Source of the DNA: Actinomycetota bacterium
GTDB lineage: Bacteria; Actinomycetota; Acidimicrobiia; Acidimicrobiales; Ilumatobacteraceae
DNA length: 43,285 bases
NCBI GenBank assembly: GCA_016213625.1
Contig: JACQZZ010000043.1
Coordinates: 1-43,285, forward strand
Direction: 5' to 3'
The notes under the pieces are model-generated. The model had not been told where the DNA came from. It saw only the letters and a program-made list of their open reading frames with translations, and did no database searches. Position 1 is the stretch's first letter; each line of letters begins with the position of its first letter. Made by a program: the position numbers and the translations under genes. Shown here in pieces: positions 23,081-32,621 of this stretch.

Positions 23081-23097
23081 TTCGGTGTACGTCCGAA
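23081..23097. promoter_or_regulatory. Inverted repeat TTCGG-N7-CCGAA in the Lrp/lyase intergenic region
   Basis: TTCGGTGTACGTCCGAA has 5-bp arms and lies between the divergent starts at 23058 and 23151, some 12 bp upstream of the likely -10. Position and symmetry fit a binding site for the adjacent Lrp-type protein; no consensus is available to test this. Confidence 0.4.
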
Positions 23098-23108
23098 CAT
23101 TCATGATC

Positions 23109-23114
23109 GATACT
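23109..23114 (+). promoter_or_regulatory. Candidate -10 (GATACT) of the lyase-dehydrogenase operon
   Basis: GATACT lies 36 nt before the ATG at 23151, so this transcript would have a leader with a real Shine-Dalgarno site, unlike most genes here. Confidence 0.35.
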
Positions 23115-23150
23115 GGACCACGACCGAACCGATGACCTCGAGGAGCTGTC

Positions 23151-24422
23151 ATGCCGATGCCGATCCCCACTGCCGATGGTGCTGCCATGGCGATGTACCC
23201 GGAGACGATGATGATGGGGCACGGGTACCGGCCGGAGTGGTCGGAGGGTTCGTTGAAGCCTCCGGTCTTCCAGTCGTCGACGTTCGTGTTCAGTTCGGCA
23301 GCGGAGGGAAAGGCGTTCTTCGAGGTGGCCTACGGTCATCGGGGTCGAGCACCGGGTGAGGCGGTGGGCCTGATCTACAGCCGGTTGAACAACCCGAACG
23401 TCGAGATCCTCGAGGAGCGGATCCGCGTGTGGGATCGTGCCGAACGAGCGGCGGCGTTCGAGAGCGGGATGGCGGCGATCTCGACGACGCTGATGACGCT
23501 GCTCCGGCCCGGTGACATCGTGCTCCACAGCCAACCGCTCTACGGCGGCACCGATCACCTGATTCGTAAGGTGCTACCCGACTTCGGCATCGAGGGTGTC
23601 GGCTTCGACGTCCAGGCCACCGCCGACGAGATCGAAGCGATCGCCGACCAGTTGGGCCGCGATCGGGTGGCGATGATCTACGTCGAAACTCCTGCCAACC
23701 CGACCAACGCGTTGTGCGACATCAGCGCCTGCGCGTCCGTTGCCGCGCGGTTGTCGGTGCGACGACGGGTGCCGGTGGTGGTCGACAACACCTATCTCGG
23801 TCCGCTGTGGCAGCGTCCGCTGGAACATGGGGCCGACATCGTCCTGTACTCCGCGACGAAGTACATCGGCGGCCACAGCGATGTGATCGCCGGCATCGCC
23901 CTCGGCGACGCCGAGCTGCTCGATCCGATCAGGGCGATGCGCACGTTCTACGGCTCGGTGGCCGGCCCGTTCACCGCCTGGCTGCTCTTGCGAAGTCTGG
24001 AGACGATGAAGGTGCGAATGGACGCCCAGGCGCTGGGGGCCAGACAGGTCGCCGACTTCTTGCGTGACCACCCCAAGGTCGCGCGCATCTCGTACCTGGG
24101 TCACCTCGAGCCGGGTGATCAAGGCTTCGACACCTACAAGCGTCAGTGCCTCGGCGCCGGGGCGATGCTGTCGGTCTGGCTCGACGCCGATGAGGCCGGG
24201 GCGTTCCGTTTCCTCGATGCGCTGCAGACCATCCACCTCGCAGTCAGTCTCGGCAGCACCGAATCGTTGGCACAACACCCGGCGACCATGACGCATTGCG
24301 ACGTGCCGATCGACGAACGTGATCACATGGGCGTCACCGAGGGGTTGGTTCGGCTCTCGATCGGCATCGAACACCCCGACGACCTGATCGTCGACCTCGG
24401 TCGCGCACTCGATGCGATCTGA
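23151..24422 (+). CDS. PLP-dependent Cys/Met metabolism enzyme, methionine gamma-lyase-like (MdeA-like)
   Basis: A 423-residue fold-type I PLP enzyme of the cystathionine gamma-synthase family. [15 protein letters not shown] carries the Schiff-base lysine K237. LIYSRLNNP (Y and R for phosphate binding), [12 protein letters not shown] and [19 protein letters not shown] are all close to methionine gamma-lyase. The MGL signature YGC (C116 in P. putida) is YGG here (Y131, G133), so substrate preference may be wider than methionine. Expected reaction: gamma-elimination to methanethiol, ammonia and 2-oxobutyrate. It has a strong Shine-Dalgarno (AGGAG, 6 nt before the ATG). The neighbouring E1-type gene would oxidise the oxoacid. 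Cystathionine gamma-synthase/lyase activity is the alternative. Confidence 0.85.
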   Translation: MPMPIPTADGAAMAMYPETMMMGHGYRPEWSEGSLKPPVFQSSTFVFSSAAEGKAFFEVAYGHRGRAPGEAVGLIYSRLNNPNVEILEERIRVWDRAERAAAFESGMAAISTTLMTLLRPGDIVLHSQPLYGGTDHLIRKVLPDFGIEGVGFDVQATADEIEAIADQLGRDRVAMIYVETPANPTNALCDISACASVAARLSVRRRVPVVVDNTYLGPLWQRPLEHGADIVLYSATKYIGGHSDVIAGIALGDAELLDPIRAMRTFYGSVAGPFTAWLLLRSLETMKVRMDAQALGARQVADFLRDHPKVARISYLGHLEPGDQGFDTYKRQCLGAGAMLSVWLDADEAGAFRFLDALQTIHLAVSLGSTESLAQHPATMTHCDVPIDERDHMGVTEGLVRLSIGIEHPDDLIVDLGRALDAI

Positions 24423-24455
24423 ACAGTCGTGCCACGGTCATCGGGAAGTGATTCG

Positions 24456-26831
24456 ATGAACGGCATGGACACGAGCACAGATCTCGATCTCGGCACGTTG
24501 CGCGAGATCGAGCAGCGCGTGCTGTGGCTGGCGGTGCGAATGGTCGACTACGCGAACCGCGAACGCCCACCGGTGCCGGCTCCCCGCGGCCGGGAGGCCG
24601 AGTTCGCGGTCAAGGTCGGCGGGCACATGGCATCGAGCGCGTCGATGGTCAGCATCATGACCTCGTTGTGGTTTGCGCACATCGACGGCAACGACAAAGT
24701 GGCTGTGAAGCCGCACGCGTCACCCGTGTTCCACGCGATCAAGTACCTCATGGGAGAGCTCGACCGCTCGTACCTGTTCCGGCTGCGCGAACGAGGAGGG
24801 CTGCAGAGCTACCCCAGTCGCACCAAGGACCCCGACGTCGCTGACTTCTCCACTGGCTCGGTCGGCCTCGGCGTGGTCGCCCCGCTGTTCGCGGCGATGA
24901 CTCGTCGCTACATCGACCACCACTTCACCCATGGCCCGAAGGCTCGCTTCATCGCCCTGGTCGGCGACGCCGAACTCGACGAAGGCAACGTGTGGGAAGC
25001 CATCTCCGACGCATCCTTGCAGGGATTGGGCAACGTGATGCTGGTAGTCGATGCCAACCGACAGAGCCTCGACCGGGTGATCCCCGGCCAAAAGATCAAG
25101 AAGCTGATGGAGTTCTTCGAGGGCTCCGACTGGCATGTCGTCGAGGCCAAGTACGGCGGCCTGCTGCAGGGCGCGTTCGGACGCGAAGGTGGCGATGCGC
25201 TGCGACGTCACATCGACGAGATGAGCAACGAGCGCTACCAGTCGCTGTTCGCCCTGCGCGGCGCCGACCTGCGCCCGGCGTTCCTGCAAGGTGCCGATCC
25301 TTCGGTCCGTCGATTCGTCGCCGACATCGACGACCGCGAGCTGGTGCCGCTCGTACAGAACCTCGGTGGCCACGACCTCGGCCTGCTGGTGGACTCCTAC
25401 CGTGCCTGCGACGAGGTCGCCGACCGGCCCAGCGTTGTGTTCGCGTACACCGTCAAGGGATGGGGACTGCCGATCGCCGGTGACCCGCTCAACCATTCAG
25501 CGCTGTTGTCACCGACCCAGATCGACGACCTCCGCAGCGAACTTGGGCTCGATGACGACACCGAATGGGACCGCTTCCCCAGCGAGTCACCGGCGGCCCG
25601 CTGGTGCGCCCGTGCCGGAAGCGAAGTCAACAACACCCCGATCCAACCCCGACCATTGCTCGACGTACCGGATTCTGTCGGCGGTGCCACCGGAGCGAAG
25701 CCGGTCAGCACGCAAGAGGTGTTCGGCAGACTGCTCACCGGCCTCGGCAACATTGCCGGTATTGCTGAACGCATGGTGACCCTGTCGCCCGACGTCAGCG
25801 TCAGCACCAATCTCGGCGGGTGGATCAACAAGTTCGGGGTCTTCCATCACGAAGAGCAACCCGACTATCTCGGCTCGGACCGCTTGCTGCACTGGCAACA
25901 GGGGCCCGGCGGGCGACACATCGAACTCGGCCTGAGCGAGATGAACCTGTTCCTCGCGCTCCACGCGCTCGGTCTGGGCCATGAGCTCCACGACGAACAC
26001 CTCATCCCCATCGGCACCGTGTACGACCCGTTCGTCTGCCGCGGTCTCGATGCGTTGATCTACGGTCTCTACAGCGGCGCCCGCTTCGTCCTGGTCGGCA
26101 CTCCAGCGGGTGTGACCCTTGCCCCCGAGGGTGGTGCCCACCAGAGCACGATCACCCCGTCGATCGCGCTCGAGCTGCCCGGCATCACCTACGCCGAACC
26201 GTGCTACGCACAACCGCTCGACTGGCTGCTCTGCGACGGCATTCGGCGACTGTCGAGTCCGGATGGCGAGAGCCTGTACCTGCGGCTCTCCACCCGACCC
26301 ACTGATCAGGCCCCGTTCGCTCACGCCCGCGAACGCCTGGGTGAGGCGACGATCAGGCAGCACGTGCTCGCCGGTGGCTACCGGCTGATCGAGCCCGATC
26401 CGGCACTGCACGATGCGCCACAGGTGATCATCGCGTCGTGCGGTGCGGTGCTGCCCGAGGCGGTGCACTCCGCACGGGCCTTGGCTGATGAAGGGGTGGC
26501 GGCGACGGTGCTCGATCTCACCTCGCCCGATCGGCTGTACCGCGAGTGGCGCGCCGAGCTACGAACAGCCGGGCGTCGGGCTCGCCAAGGTCGTCTGAGC
26601 GATACCCACCTCGCCACACTGATCCTCGGCGAAGAACGGCATGCACCGATCATCACGGTGCACGATGCCGCAAGTCACGCGCTCGCGTGGCTCGGGTCGG
26701 TCTTCGGCCAGCGCGTCGTACCGATCGGCGTCGACGACTTCGGACAATCAGGCTCCGTCGCCGACCTCTACGATCTGTTCGACCTACTTCCCGAGCAGAT
26801 CACCAACGCGGCGCTCGTCAATCTGGGGTGA
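24456..26831 (+). CDS. Homodimeric-type 2-oxoacid dehydrogenase E1 / transketolase family (MdeB/AceE-like)
   Basis: A 791-residue thiamine-diphosphate enzyme of the AceE/transketolase type. GGHMASSASMVSIMTSLWF is near 46-64. The TPP motif runs from GDAELDEGNVWEAISDASLQ to VVDANR (about 170-205). The middle domain has LGLSEMNLFLALHALGLGHE, and the C-terminal domain IASCGAVLPEAVHSARAL. It is shorter than AceE (~890). By context, 33 bp after a methionine gamma-lyase-like gene and with an Lrp regulator, it matches P. putida MdeB, the 2-oxobutyrate dehydrogenase E1. No E2 or E3 gene is in the window. Start chosen at the ATG at 24456, with GGGAAG upstream; a GTG at 24429 is the other option. Confidence 0.85.
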   Translation: MNGMDTSTDLDLGTLREIEQRVLWLAVRMVDYANRERPPVPAPRGREAEFAVKVGGHMASSASMVSIMTSLWFAHIDGNDKVAVKPHASPVFHAIKYLMGELDRSYLFRLRERGGLQSYPSRTKDPDVADFSTGSVGLGVVAPLFAAMTRRYIDHHFTHGPKARFIALVGDAELDEGNVWEAISDASLQGLGNVMLVVDANRQSLDRVIPGQKIKKLMEFFEGSDWHVVEAKYGGLLQGAFGREGGDALRRHIDEMSNERYQSLFALRGADLRPAFLQGADPSVRRFVADIDDRELVPLVQNLGGHDLGLLVDSYRACDEVADRPSVVFAYTVKGWGLPIAGDPLNHSALLSPTQIDDLRSELGLDDDTEWDRFPSESPAARWCARAGSEVNNTPIQPRPLLDVPDSVGGATGAKPVSTQEVFGRLLTGLGNIAGIAERMVTLSPDVSVSTNLGGWINKFGVFHHEEQPDYLGSDRLLHWQQGPGGRHIELGLSEMNLFLALHALGLGHELHDEHLIPIGTVYDPFVCRGLDALIYGLYSGARFVLVGTPAGVTLAPEGGAHQSTITPSIALELPGITYAEPCYAQPLDWLLCDGIRRLSSPDGESLYLRLSTRPTDQAPFAHARERLGEATIRQHVLAGGYRLIEPDPALHDAPQVIIASCGAVLPEAVHSARALADEGVAATVLDLTSPDRLYREWRAELRTAGRRARQGRLSDTHLATLILGEERHAPIITVHDAASHALAWLGSVFGQRVVPIGVDDFGQSGSVADLYDLFDLLPEQITNAALVNLG

Positions 26832-26842
26832 TGGATGCGCGG

Positions 26843-28105
26843 TCAGGTGTCGTCGAGGGGGACGGCGGGGAGTTCCATCGTCACGGGGAACGGGGGGTTG
26901 GTGGCCACCACCTGCTCGGCCGGGGCGGGGCGCAACACCTCGCGCACGTAGCTGTCGATGGTCTCCTTCATGCCCACGTCGCCACCGGCCTTCTCGCTGA
27001 GGAACCACCGGTGCTCGAGCACCTGGTGGTACAGCTCGGCCGGTTCCAGTTTCGACACGAGGTCGCGTGGGATGGCGGCGATGGTGGGTTCGAAGCGATC
27101 GTCGAGCCAGCGGGTGGCGGCCATCGACTGGGTGATCTTCTTGCCGGTGCGGGTCTCGATGACCGCGCCGTAGCGGCTGATGTCGTTGAGCAACCGGCGG
27201 GCCTGGTTCTCGCCCGCCTGCAAGCCGGTGAGCGTGCGCAACCGCTGCGTGTGGAAGCCGTGCTCCACCACTCGCGGCACCAGCCGGAGCCGAGTCCCGT
27301 CGGCCGCGCTCACCAGTTCGAGCTCGGCGGCGTCGAACCCCAGCTCGTGCAGGCGCCGGAGGCGTTGGTCCACACGGAACGTCTCCATCGCGTTGAACTC
27401 GTCGACCCCTGTCAGCTCGTGCCAGAGGGCGTCGTACGCGGTCTCGATGGCCAGCGCCGTGTCCACCGGGTCGATGCCGTCGGCGAGCAGGCCACCGGTC
27501 TGCAGGTCGAGCAGGTCGCCGGCCACGTTCTCCGTGGCGATCTGCAGGTCGAGCCGCCGCTGCCCCTTGCTGAGTCCGTCCGAGTGTTGTTCGCCGGTCT
27601 CGACGTCGATGATGTATGCCTGCAGTGCGTTGGCATCGCGACGGAACAGGGTGTTGCTGAGCGAGCAGTCACCCCAGAAGAAGCCGGCGAGGTGCAGCCG
27701 CACCAACAGTCCCGCGAGCGAGTCGAGGACGCGCTCACCGAGGTACGGGATCTTCAGCCCGCGGCCCGACAGCACCACACGGTAGGGCAGCGAGTAGTCG
27801 AGGTGGCGTGTGATGAGCAGCCCGTCGGCGCCGTCGGCGCGACCGGTGACCACACCGACCACTTCCGCCGTGGGCAATCCGGCGTCGACCAGCTCGCGCA
27901 GCAGACGCCACTCTCGCTCGGCGAGTTCGTCGGGCAGCTCCTTCACCACGTACGACACGTCGACGGTCTCCACCATCCGCACCACGTGACGGTGCAAACC
28001 CATCACCGAATGCATTCCGTCGATCGACCACTCGGCGAGCGACTGCTCGAGCGGCCACCCGACGATGGCGGTGTGCTCGGCCGGCTTGGCGAGTTGCAGT
28101 CTCAC
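26843..28105 (-). CDS. DUF4032 protein with kinase-like fold
   Basis: A 420-residue actinobacterial protein. Its N-terminal ~250 residues resemble the lipopolysaccharide-kinase/aminoglycoside phosphotransferase fold: YVVKELPDELAEREWRLLRE for the ATP-lysine region, HLAGFFWGDCSLSNTLFRRD as the catalytic loop and AYIIDVETGE as the metal-binding aspartate. The C-terminal DUF4032 part includes LNDISRYGAVIETRTGKKIT and LEHRWFLSEKAGGDVGMKE. Substrate and role are unknown. The GTG start at 28105 overlaps the lacI-type stop by GTGA, so it is the last gene of the mfd-lacI-DUF4032 transcript. It ends 11 bp from the convergent E1 gene. Confidence 0.83.
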   Translation of the reverse strand: MRLQLAKPAEHTAIVGWPLEQSLAEWSIDGMHSVMGLHRHVVRMVETVDVSYVVKELPDELAEREWRLLRELVDAGLPTAEVVGVVTGRADGADGLLITRHLDYSLPYRVVLSGRGLKIPYLGERVLDSLAGLLVRLHLAGFFWGDCSLSNTLFRRDANALQAYIIDVETGEQHSDGLSKGQRRLDLQIATENVAGDLLDLQTGGLLADGIDPVDTALAIETAYDALWHELTGVDEFNAMETFRVDQRLRRLHELGFDAAELELVSAADGTRLRLVPRVVEHGFHTQRLRTLTGLQAGENQARRLLNDISRYGAVIETRTGKKITQSMAATRWLDDRFEPTIAAIPRDLVSKLEPAELYHQVLEHRWFLSEKAGGDVGMKETIDSYVREVLRPAPAEQVVATNPPFPVTMELPAVPLDDT

Positions 28106-29130
28106 GATGCCGAGTGTGGCACGCCCGTGCTGGCGCGCACGACGAGCGAGAGGGGCATCTCGCGGTGGTGGGCGGTGCCGATGCCCTCCAGGCGTTCCAG
28201 CAGCACCTGGGCTCCGAAGCGGCCGATGACACGGACGGGCTGGCGAACCGTGGTGAGCCCCATGGCCTCGGCCACGGGATGGTCGTCGAAGCCGATCACC
28301 GACACGTCGCGGCCGGGCACCAGCCCGCGCTCGCGAAGCGCTTGCAGTACACCGAAGCCCATCTCGTCGCTCATCGCGAACACGCCGGTGGGCGGATGCG
28401 GGAGCTCCATGAGTGCGTGCATCGCTCGCCGGCCGCCATCGATGGTGAAGCCGCCGTCGCACACCGATGCGTCGGGCAACTCGATGTCCTCGGTGGCGAG
28501 CGCGCTGCGGAAGCCATTGGTGCGGTCGTTGGGCACGTCGTGCTCGTCCTCCGCGTACGAGTGACCGCCGACCACGCCGATGCGACGGTGTCCGAGTTCG
28601 ATGAGATGCCGAGCCGCCATGGCCGCACCGGCGACGTTGTCGACCGACACCGAGTCGACCGCGTGCAGTTCCTCGCCGAGCACCACCACCGGCACGTCGA
28701 GCGCGGCCAACTGGCGGGCGCCCACCTCGCGGCACATCACGTCGACGAGGATCACGCCGTCGACTCGCTGCCGGAACCGGGTCTCGCCCGACAGCATTCG
28801 GTCGCGCGCCTTCGGGTCGGCGGTGCCGATGAGCAGGTCGTAACCGGCCTCGGCGAACACTTCCTCGACACCGGCCACCACCTCGCTGGTGTACCAACTG
28901 GTGAGCACGGGCGCCAGCAGGCCCACCGTGCTCGTGGCGCCCGACGCGAGACGTGCGGCGTTGGGGTTTGCCACGTAGCGCAGACGTGCGGCCGCTTCCA
29001 TCACCTTGGCCCGAGTCGCGTCGGCGACATACGGGTGATTGCGCAGCGCCCGGCTGACCGTGGCCGTACTGACCCCCGCCGCCTTGGCGACGTCGTCGAT
29101 GGTGGCCGGCCCGGGGTGCGAGTCGATCAC
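28102..29130 (-). CDS. LacI-family transcriptional regulator
   Basis: A 342-residue repressor. The helix-turn-helix ATIDDVAKAAGVSTATVSRA is at about 9-28, with the hinge region ARLASGATSTVGLL. The periplasmic-binding-protein-like effector domain follows, with DGVILVDVMCREVGARQL, GVFAMSDEMGFGVLQALRER and VIGFDDHPVAEAMGLTTVRQ. The effector is probably a sugar or nucleoside, but no transport or sugar gene is adjacent. The GTG start at 29130 overlaps the mfd stop by GTGA, and its own stop overlaps the DUF4032 start in the same way. Being the middle gene of a repair-related transcript is unusual for a LacI regulator. Confidence 0.9.
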   Translation of the reverse strand: MIDSHPGPATIDDVAKAAGVSTATVSRALRNHPYVADATRAKVMEAAARLRYVANPNAARLASGATSTVGLLAPVLTSWYTSEVVAGVEEVFAEAGYDLLIGTADPKARDRMLSGETRFRQRVDGVILVDVMCREVGARQLAALDVPVVVLGEELHAVDSVSVDNVAGAAMAARHLIELGHRRIGVVGGHSYAEDEHDVPNDRTNGFRSALATEDIELPDASVCDGGFTIDGGRRAMHALMELPHPPTGVFAMSDEMGFGVLQALRERGLVPGRDVSVIGFDDHPVAEAMGLTTVRQPVRVIGRFGAQVLLERLEGIGTAHHREMPLSLVVRASTGVPHSAS

Positions 29131-32100
29131 TCCGGCCTCAGCTCGCGCAGGAAGCTCACCAGGAACATCGCCGGTTCCTGACCCCGACGCAGCGGCACGA
29201 CGAGTTGCTGCTGATCGGTCTTGTACAGCGCGTCGCGGCTGAGCCGGCGCAGGCGCAGTTCCTCGCTGGTCTTCAGATCGAGCGGCCCCAGCCGCGCCTG
29301 GTTGCCCACGATCTGCACGTCGTGCAGGCCCAGGCGATGGCACTCCGCGCGTAGCGCACCGACACTGAGGAGCGACTCGGCGGCGGCCGGCACAGGGCCG
29401 TAGCGGTCCTCCCACTCGGCGCGGATGTCGTCGACCTCGGACGGCGTGGTGACCGCAGCGAGGCGGCGGTACGCCTCGAGGCGCAGCGCCTCCTTCGGCA
29501 CGTAGTCGGTGGGCAGGAACGCGTCGGTGGGCACGTCGAGCTTCAGTTCCGACGGTGCCTTCACCGGCTCACCCTTCATCTCGGCGACCGCCTCGTTCAC
29601 CATCTGGCAGTACAGGTCGTAGCCGACGGCAGCGATGTGCCCGCTCTGCGATTCGCCCAGCAAGTTGCCGGCGCCGCGGATCTCGAGGTCGCGCATCGCG
29701 ATCTTGAAGCCGCTGCCCAGCTCGGTGGCCTCGCCGATGGTGCGCAGGCGCTCGTACGCCTCCTCGCTGAGCCGAGCGTCCTGCGGGTGGAACAGGTAGG
29801 CGTACGCACGCGATCCGCTGCGACCCACGCGACCGCGCAGCTGGTGCATCTGCCCCAGACCCAGCAGGTCGGCGCGCTCGACGACGAGCGTGTTCACCGT
29901 GGGCATGTCGATGCCGCTCTCGATGATGGTGGTGCACACCAGTACGTCGAAGCGGCCTTCCCAGAAGTCGACCACCACTTGCTCCAGCGAGCCTTCGTCC
30001 ATCTTGCCGTGGGCGATGGCGATGCGTGCCTCGGGTACCAGCTCGCGCAACCGGCTGGCGGCGAGCTCGATGGACTGCACACGGTTGTGCACCCAGAACA
30101 CCTGGCCCTCGCGCAACAGCTCGCGTCGGATGGCCTCCACCGCGACTCGCTCGTCGTAGCCACCCACGAACGTGAGGATGGGCTGACGGTCGGCCGGCGG
30201 GGTCTGCAGCAGGGACAGGTCGCGGATGCCCACCAGGCTCATCTCCAGCGTGCGCGGGATGGGCGTGGCCGAGAGCGTGAGCACGTCGACGTTGTGCTTC
30301 AGCTTCTTCATGGCCTCCTTGGCCTGCACGCCGAAACGCTGTTCCTCGTCGACCACGAGCAGCCCGAGGTCCTTGAACACCACGCCGTCCTGGAGCAACC
30401 GATGGGTGCCGATGACGCAGTCGATGTCGCCGGTCTTCAACCCTTCGATCACCAGACGAGCCTCCTTCGCCGTGAGGAAGCGGCTGAGCACCTCGACGCG
30501 AATGGGGTAGCCGGCGAACCGGTCGGCGAACGTGTTGCCGTGCTGGGTGGCGAGCAGCGTGGTGGGTGCGAGCACCGCCACCTGCTTACCGTCCTGGATG
30601 GCCTTGAACGCGGCGCGGATGGCCACCTCGGTCTTGCCGAAGCCGACGTCGCCGCACACCAGGCGGTCCATCGGCACCGAGCGCTCCATGTCGCCCTTGA
30701 TGTCGTCGATGGCCTTGCGTTGATCGGGCGTCTCCACGTACGGGAACGCCTGCTCCATCTCTTCCTGCCACGGCGTGTCGTGCCCGAACGCGAAGCCGGT
30801 GGAGTTCACCCGCTTCTGATAGAGCACCACCAGTTCCTGGGCGATCTCGCGCACCGCGCTGCGCACCCGCGATTTCGACTTGGCGAAGTCGGCGCCACCG
30901 AGACGGTGGAGCACGGGTGCCTCGCCGCCCACGTACTGGCGCAGCGTGTCGATCTGGTCGCTCGGTACGTAGAGCTTGTCGCCGCCCTTGTAGGCCAGGA
31001 GCAGGTAGTCGCGCTCGATGCCGCCGATGGTGCGCTTGACCATGCCCTCGTATTGACCCACGCCGTGCTGATAGTGGACGACGTAGTTGCCCTTCTGCAG
31101 GTCTTCGAACAGCCCGGTGCCCTGGCGTTTGCGCGGCCGCGCCTGGCGGTGTGCGCGGCGACGACCGGTGAGGTCGGCCTCGGCCACCACGGCGAGCTTC
31201 GCCTCGGGCACCGTGCACCCGCGATGCAGAGGGGCGACGACGATGTAGCCGCCCGGCCGGGTGAGGTCGGTGTCGGGCCCGGCCATGGAGAACTCGAGCC
31301 CGCGGTCGAGCAACAGGTTGGCCAGACGCTGCGCCGAGCCCGTGCCGTCGGCGGCGACGATGACGCGGAACTTGTCGGCCAGCAGGTCGCGCAGACGGTT
31401 GGCGAGGCCTTCACCGTCGCCCACCACCGGACCCCAACCACTGGCGTTGACCATCGGCGAGTCGGGCGACTCCGGCGTGCTGCTGATGGTCCACACGGCC
31501 TGACCCGCGGCCAGCAGGCGATCGGTCTCGGCGTGCAGGCGAGGGAACTCCAGCGACGGGTCGCGGCCCCAGGTGCTGGCCAGCGCGCGAGCCAGATCGT
31601 CTTCCTCCGCGAGCAGGTCGTTGGCTCGGTCGCGCATGCGGCGCGGCTCGACCAGCACCACTTTGGCGGTGGCAGGCAGCACGTCGGTGAGCAGCGTGTC
31701 GGCGGCCGACAGCCACGGCAGCCAACTCTCCATGCCGTCGAACAGCGCACCTTCGGCCAGGCGCTCCCACTGCTCGCGTCCCCACGGCTCGCGACCCACC
31801 AACTGCGCGGCGCGTTCGCGGACCTCCTCGCTGGGGATGAGTTCACGCGCGGGGAAGATGAACGCCTCGGCCAGGTCGTGCGAGCTGCGTTGGTCGTTCA
31901 CGCCGAACTCGGTGAGTCGGTCGACCTCGTCGCCCCACAGGTCGATGCGGATGGGGGCGTCGGCGGTGCTGGGGAAGATGTCGACGATGGCGCCGCGCTT
32001 GGCCACCTCGCCGCGGTGCTCCACCAGTTCCTCACGGCGGTAGCCGGAGTGCACGAGGGTGGTCAGCAACTCGTCGGGGTCGAGGATCGCACCCTTCGAC

Positions 32101-32519
32101 ACGTGCACCGGCTCGACCTGGGTGGCTTCCGGCCCGAGGTGCTGGAGCAGCGCTCGCACGCCGGCGACCACGATGCGCGGGCTGCGCTCGGGCGAACGCA
32201 GGCGCCACAGCACCTCCAGGCGACGCCCCATGGTCTCCACGCTCGGGCTGACCCGCTCGAAGGGCAGCGTCTCCCAGGCGGGGAACAGCACCACGTCGCC
32301 CTCGGGCATGTACTGCACCAGGTCGTCGAACAACTGCCCTGCGTCGGTGCCGGTGGGGCAGGCGATGACCAGGGGACGACGGTCGCTCAACTGCGCCAGC
32401 GCGGCCACGGTGAGGGCGCGGGCACTCTCGGGCACGGCCACGAGCCCGCTCGCCGAGCCGATGGCCTGGGTGAGCGCGGGTTCACTGCGGAGCAGGCGGG
32501 GGAGTGAGGCGAGCGACAT
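29127..32519 (-). CDS. mfd: Transcription-repair coupling factor Mfd
   Basis: A full-length 1130-residue translocase that removes RNA polymerase stalled at lesions and recruits UvrA. The UvrB-homology region is N-terminal (LFPAWETLPFERVSPSVETM). The RNA-polymerase-interaction domain contains GNYVVHYQHGVGQYEGMVKR-like sequence near 480. Walker A is VCGDVGFGKTEVAIRAAF (about 620) and the DEEQ box LLVVDEEQRFGVQAKEAMKK. QLRGRVGRSGSRAYAYLF is motif VI, and the C-terminal D7 domain is present. The ATG at 32519 matches the family N-terminus; the longer frame to 32612 is not supported. It follows pth in conserved order but is separated from it by an opposite-strand lipoprotein gene. Confidence 0.96.
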   Translation of the reverse strand: MSLASLPRLLRSEPALTQAIGSASGLVAVPESARALTVAALAQLSDRRPLVIACPTGTDAGQLFDDLVQYMPEGDVVLFPAWETLPFERVSPSVETMGRRLEVLWRLRSPERSPRIVVAGVRALLQHLGPEATQVEPVHVSKGAILDPDELLTTLVHSGYRREELVEHRGEVAKRGAIVDIFPSTADAPIRIDLWGDEVDRLTEFGVNDQRSSHDLAEAFIFPARELIPSEEVRERAAQLVGREPWGREQWERLAEGALFDGMESWLPWLSAADTLLTDVLPATAKVVLVEPRRMRDRANDLLAEEDDLARALASTWGRDPSLEFPRLHAETDRLLAAGQAVWTISSTPESPDSPMVNASGWGPVVGDGEGLANRLRDLLADKFRVIVAADGTGSAQRLANLLLDRGLEFSMAGPDTDLTRPGGYIVVAPLHRGCTVPEAKLAVVAEADLTGRRRAHRQARPRKRQGTGLFEDLQKGNYVVHYQHGVGQYEGMVKRTIGGIERDYLLLAYKGGDKLYVPSDQIDTLRQYVGGEAPVLHRLGGADFAKSKSRVRSAVREIAQELVVLYQKRVNSTGFAFGHDTPWQEEMEQAFPYVETPDQRKAIDDIKGDMERSVPMDRLVCGDVGFGKTEVAIRAAFKAIQDGKQVAVLAPTTLLATQHGNTFADRFAGYPIRVEVLSRFLTAKEARLVIEGLKTGDIDCVIGTHRLLQDGVVFKDLGLLVVDEEQRFGVQAKEAMKKLKHNVDVLTLSATPIPRTLEMSLVGIRDLSLLQTPPADRQPILTFVGGYDERVAVEAIRRELLREGQVFWVHNRVQSIELAASRLRELVPEARIAIAHGKMDEGSLEQVVVDFWEGRFDVLVCTTIIESGIDMPTVNTLVVERADLLGLGQMHQLRGRVGRSGSRAYAYLFHPQDARLSEEAYERLRTIGEATELGSGFKIAMRDLEIRGAGNLLGESQSGHIAAVGYDLYCQMVNEAVAEMKGEPVKAPSELKLDVPTDAFLPTDYVPKEALRLEAYRRLAAVTTPSEVDDIRAEWEDRYGPVPAAAESLLSVGALRAECHRLGLHDVQIVGNQARLGPLDLKTSEELRLRRLSRDALYKTDQQQLVVPLRRGQEPAMFLVSFLRELRPE

Positions 32520-32609
32520 CCGAGTCGCCAGGGTATCGGCGTGCCCCCAGCCGGTGCGCGAGCGTGCCGACCTCCGAGCGTGTGATGGCAACGCGGCGGT
32601 GCGAGATGC

Positions 32610-32615
32610 CACGAT
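32610..32615 (+). promoter_or_regulatory. -10 element (CACGAT) of lipoprotein gene
   Basis: CACGAT ends 6 nt before the ATG at 32622, a weak but correctly placed leaderless -10. Confidence 0.3.
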
Positions 32616-32621
32616 GGTCGG

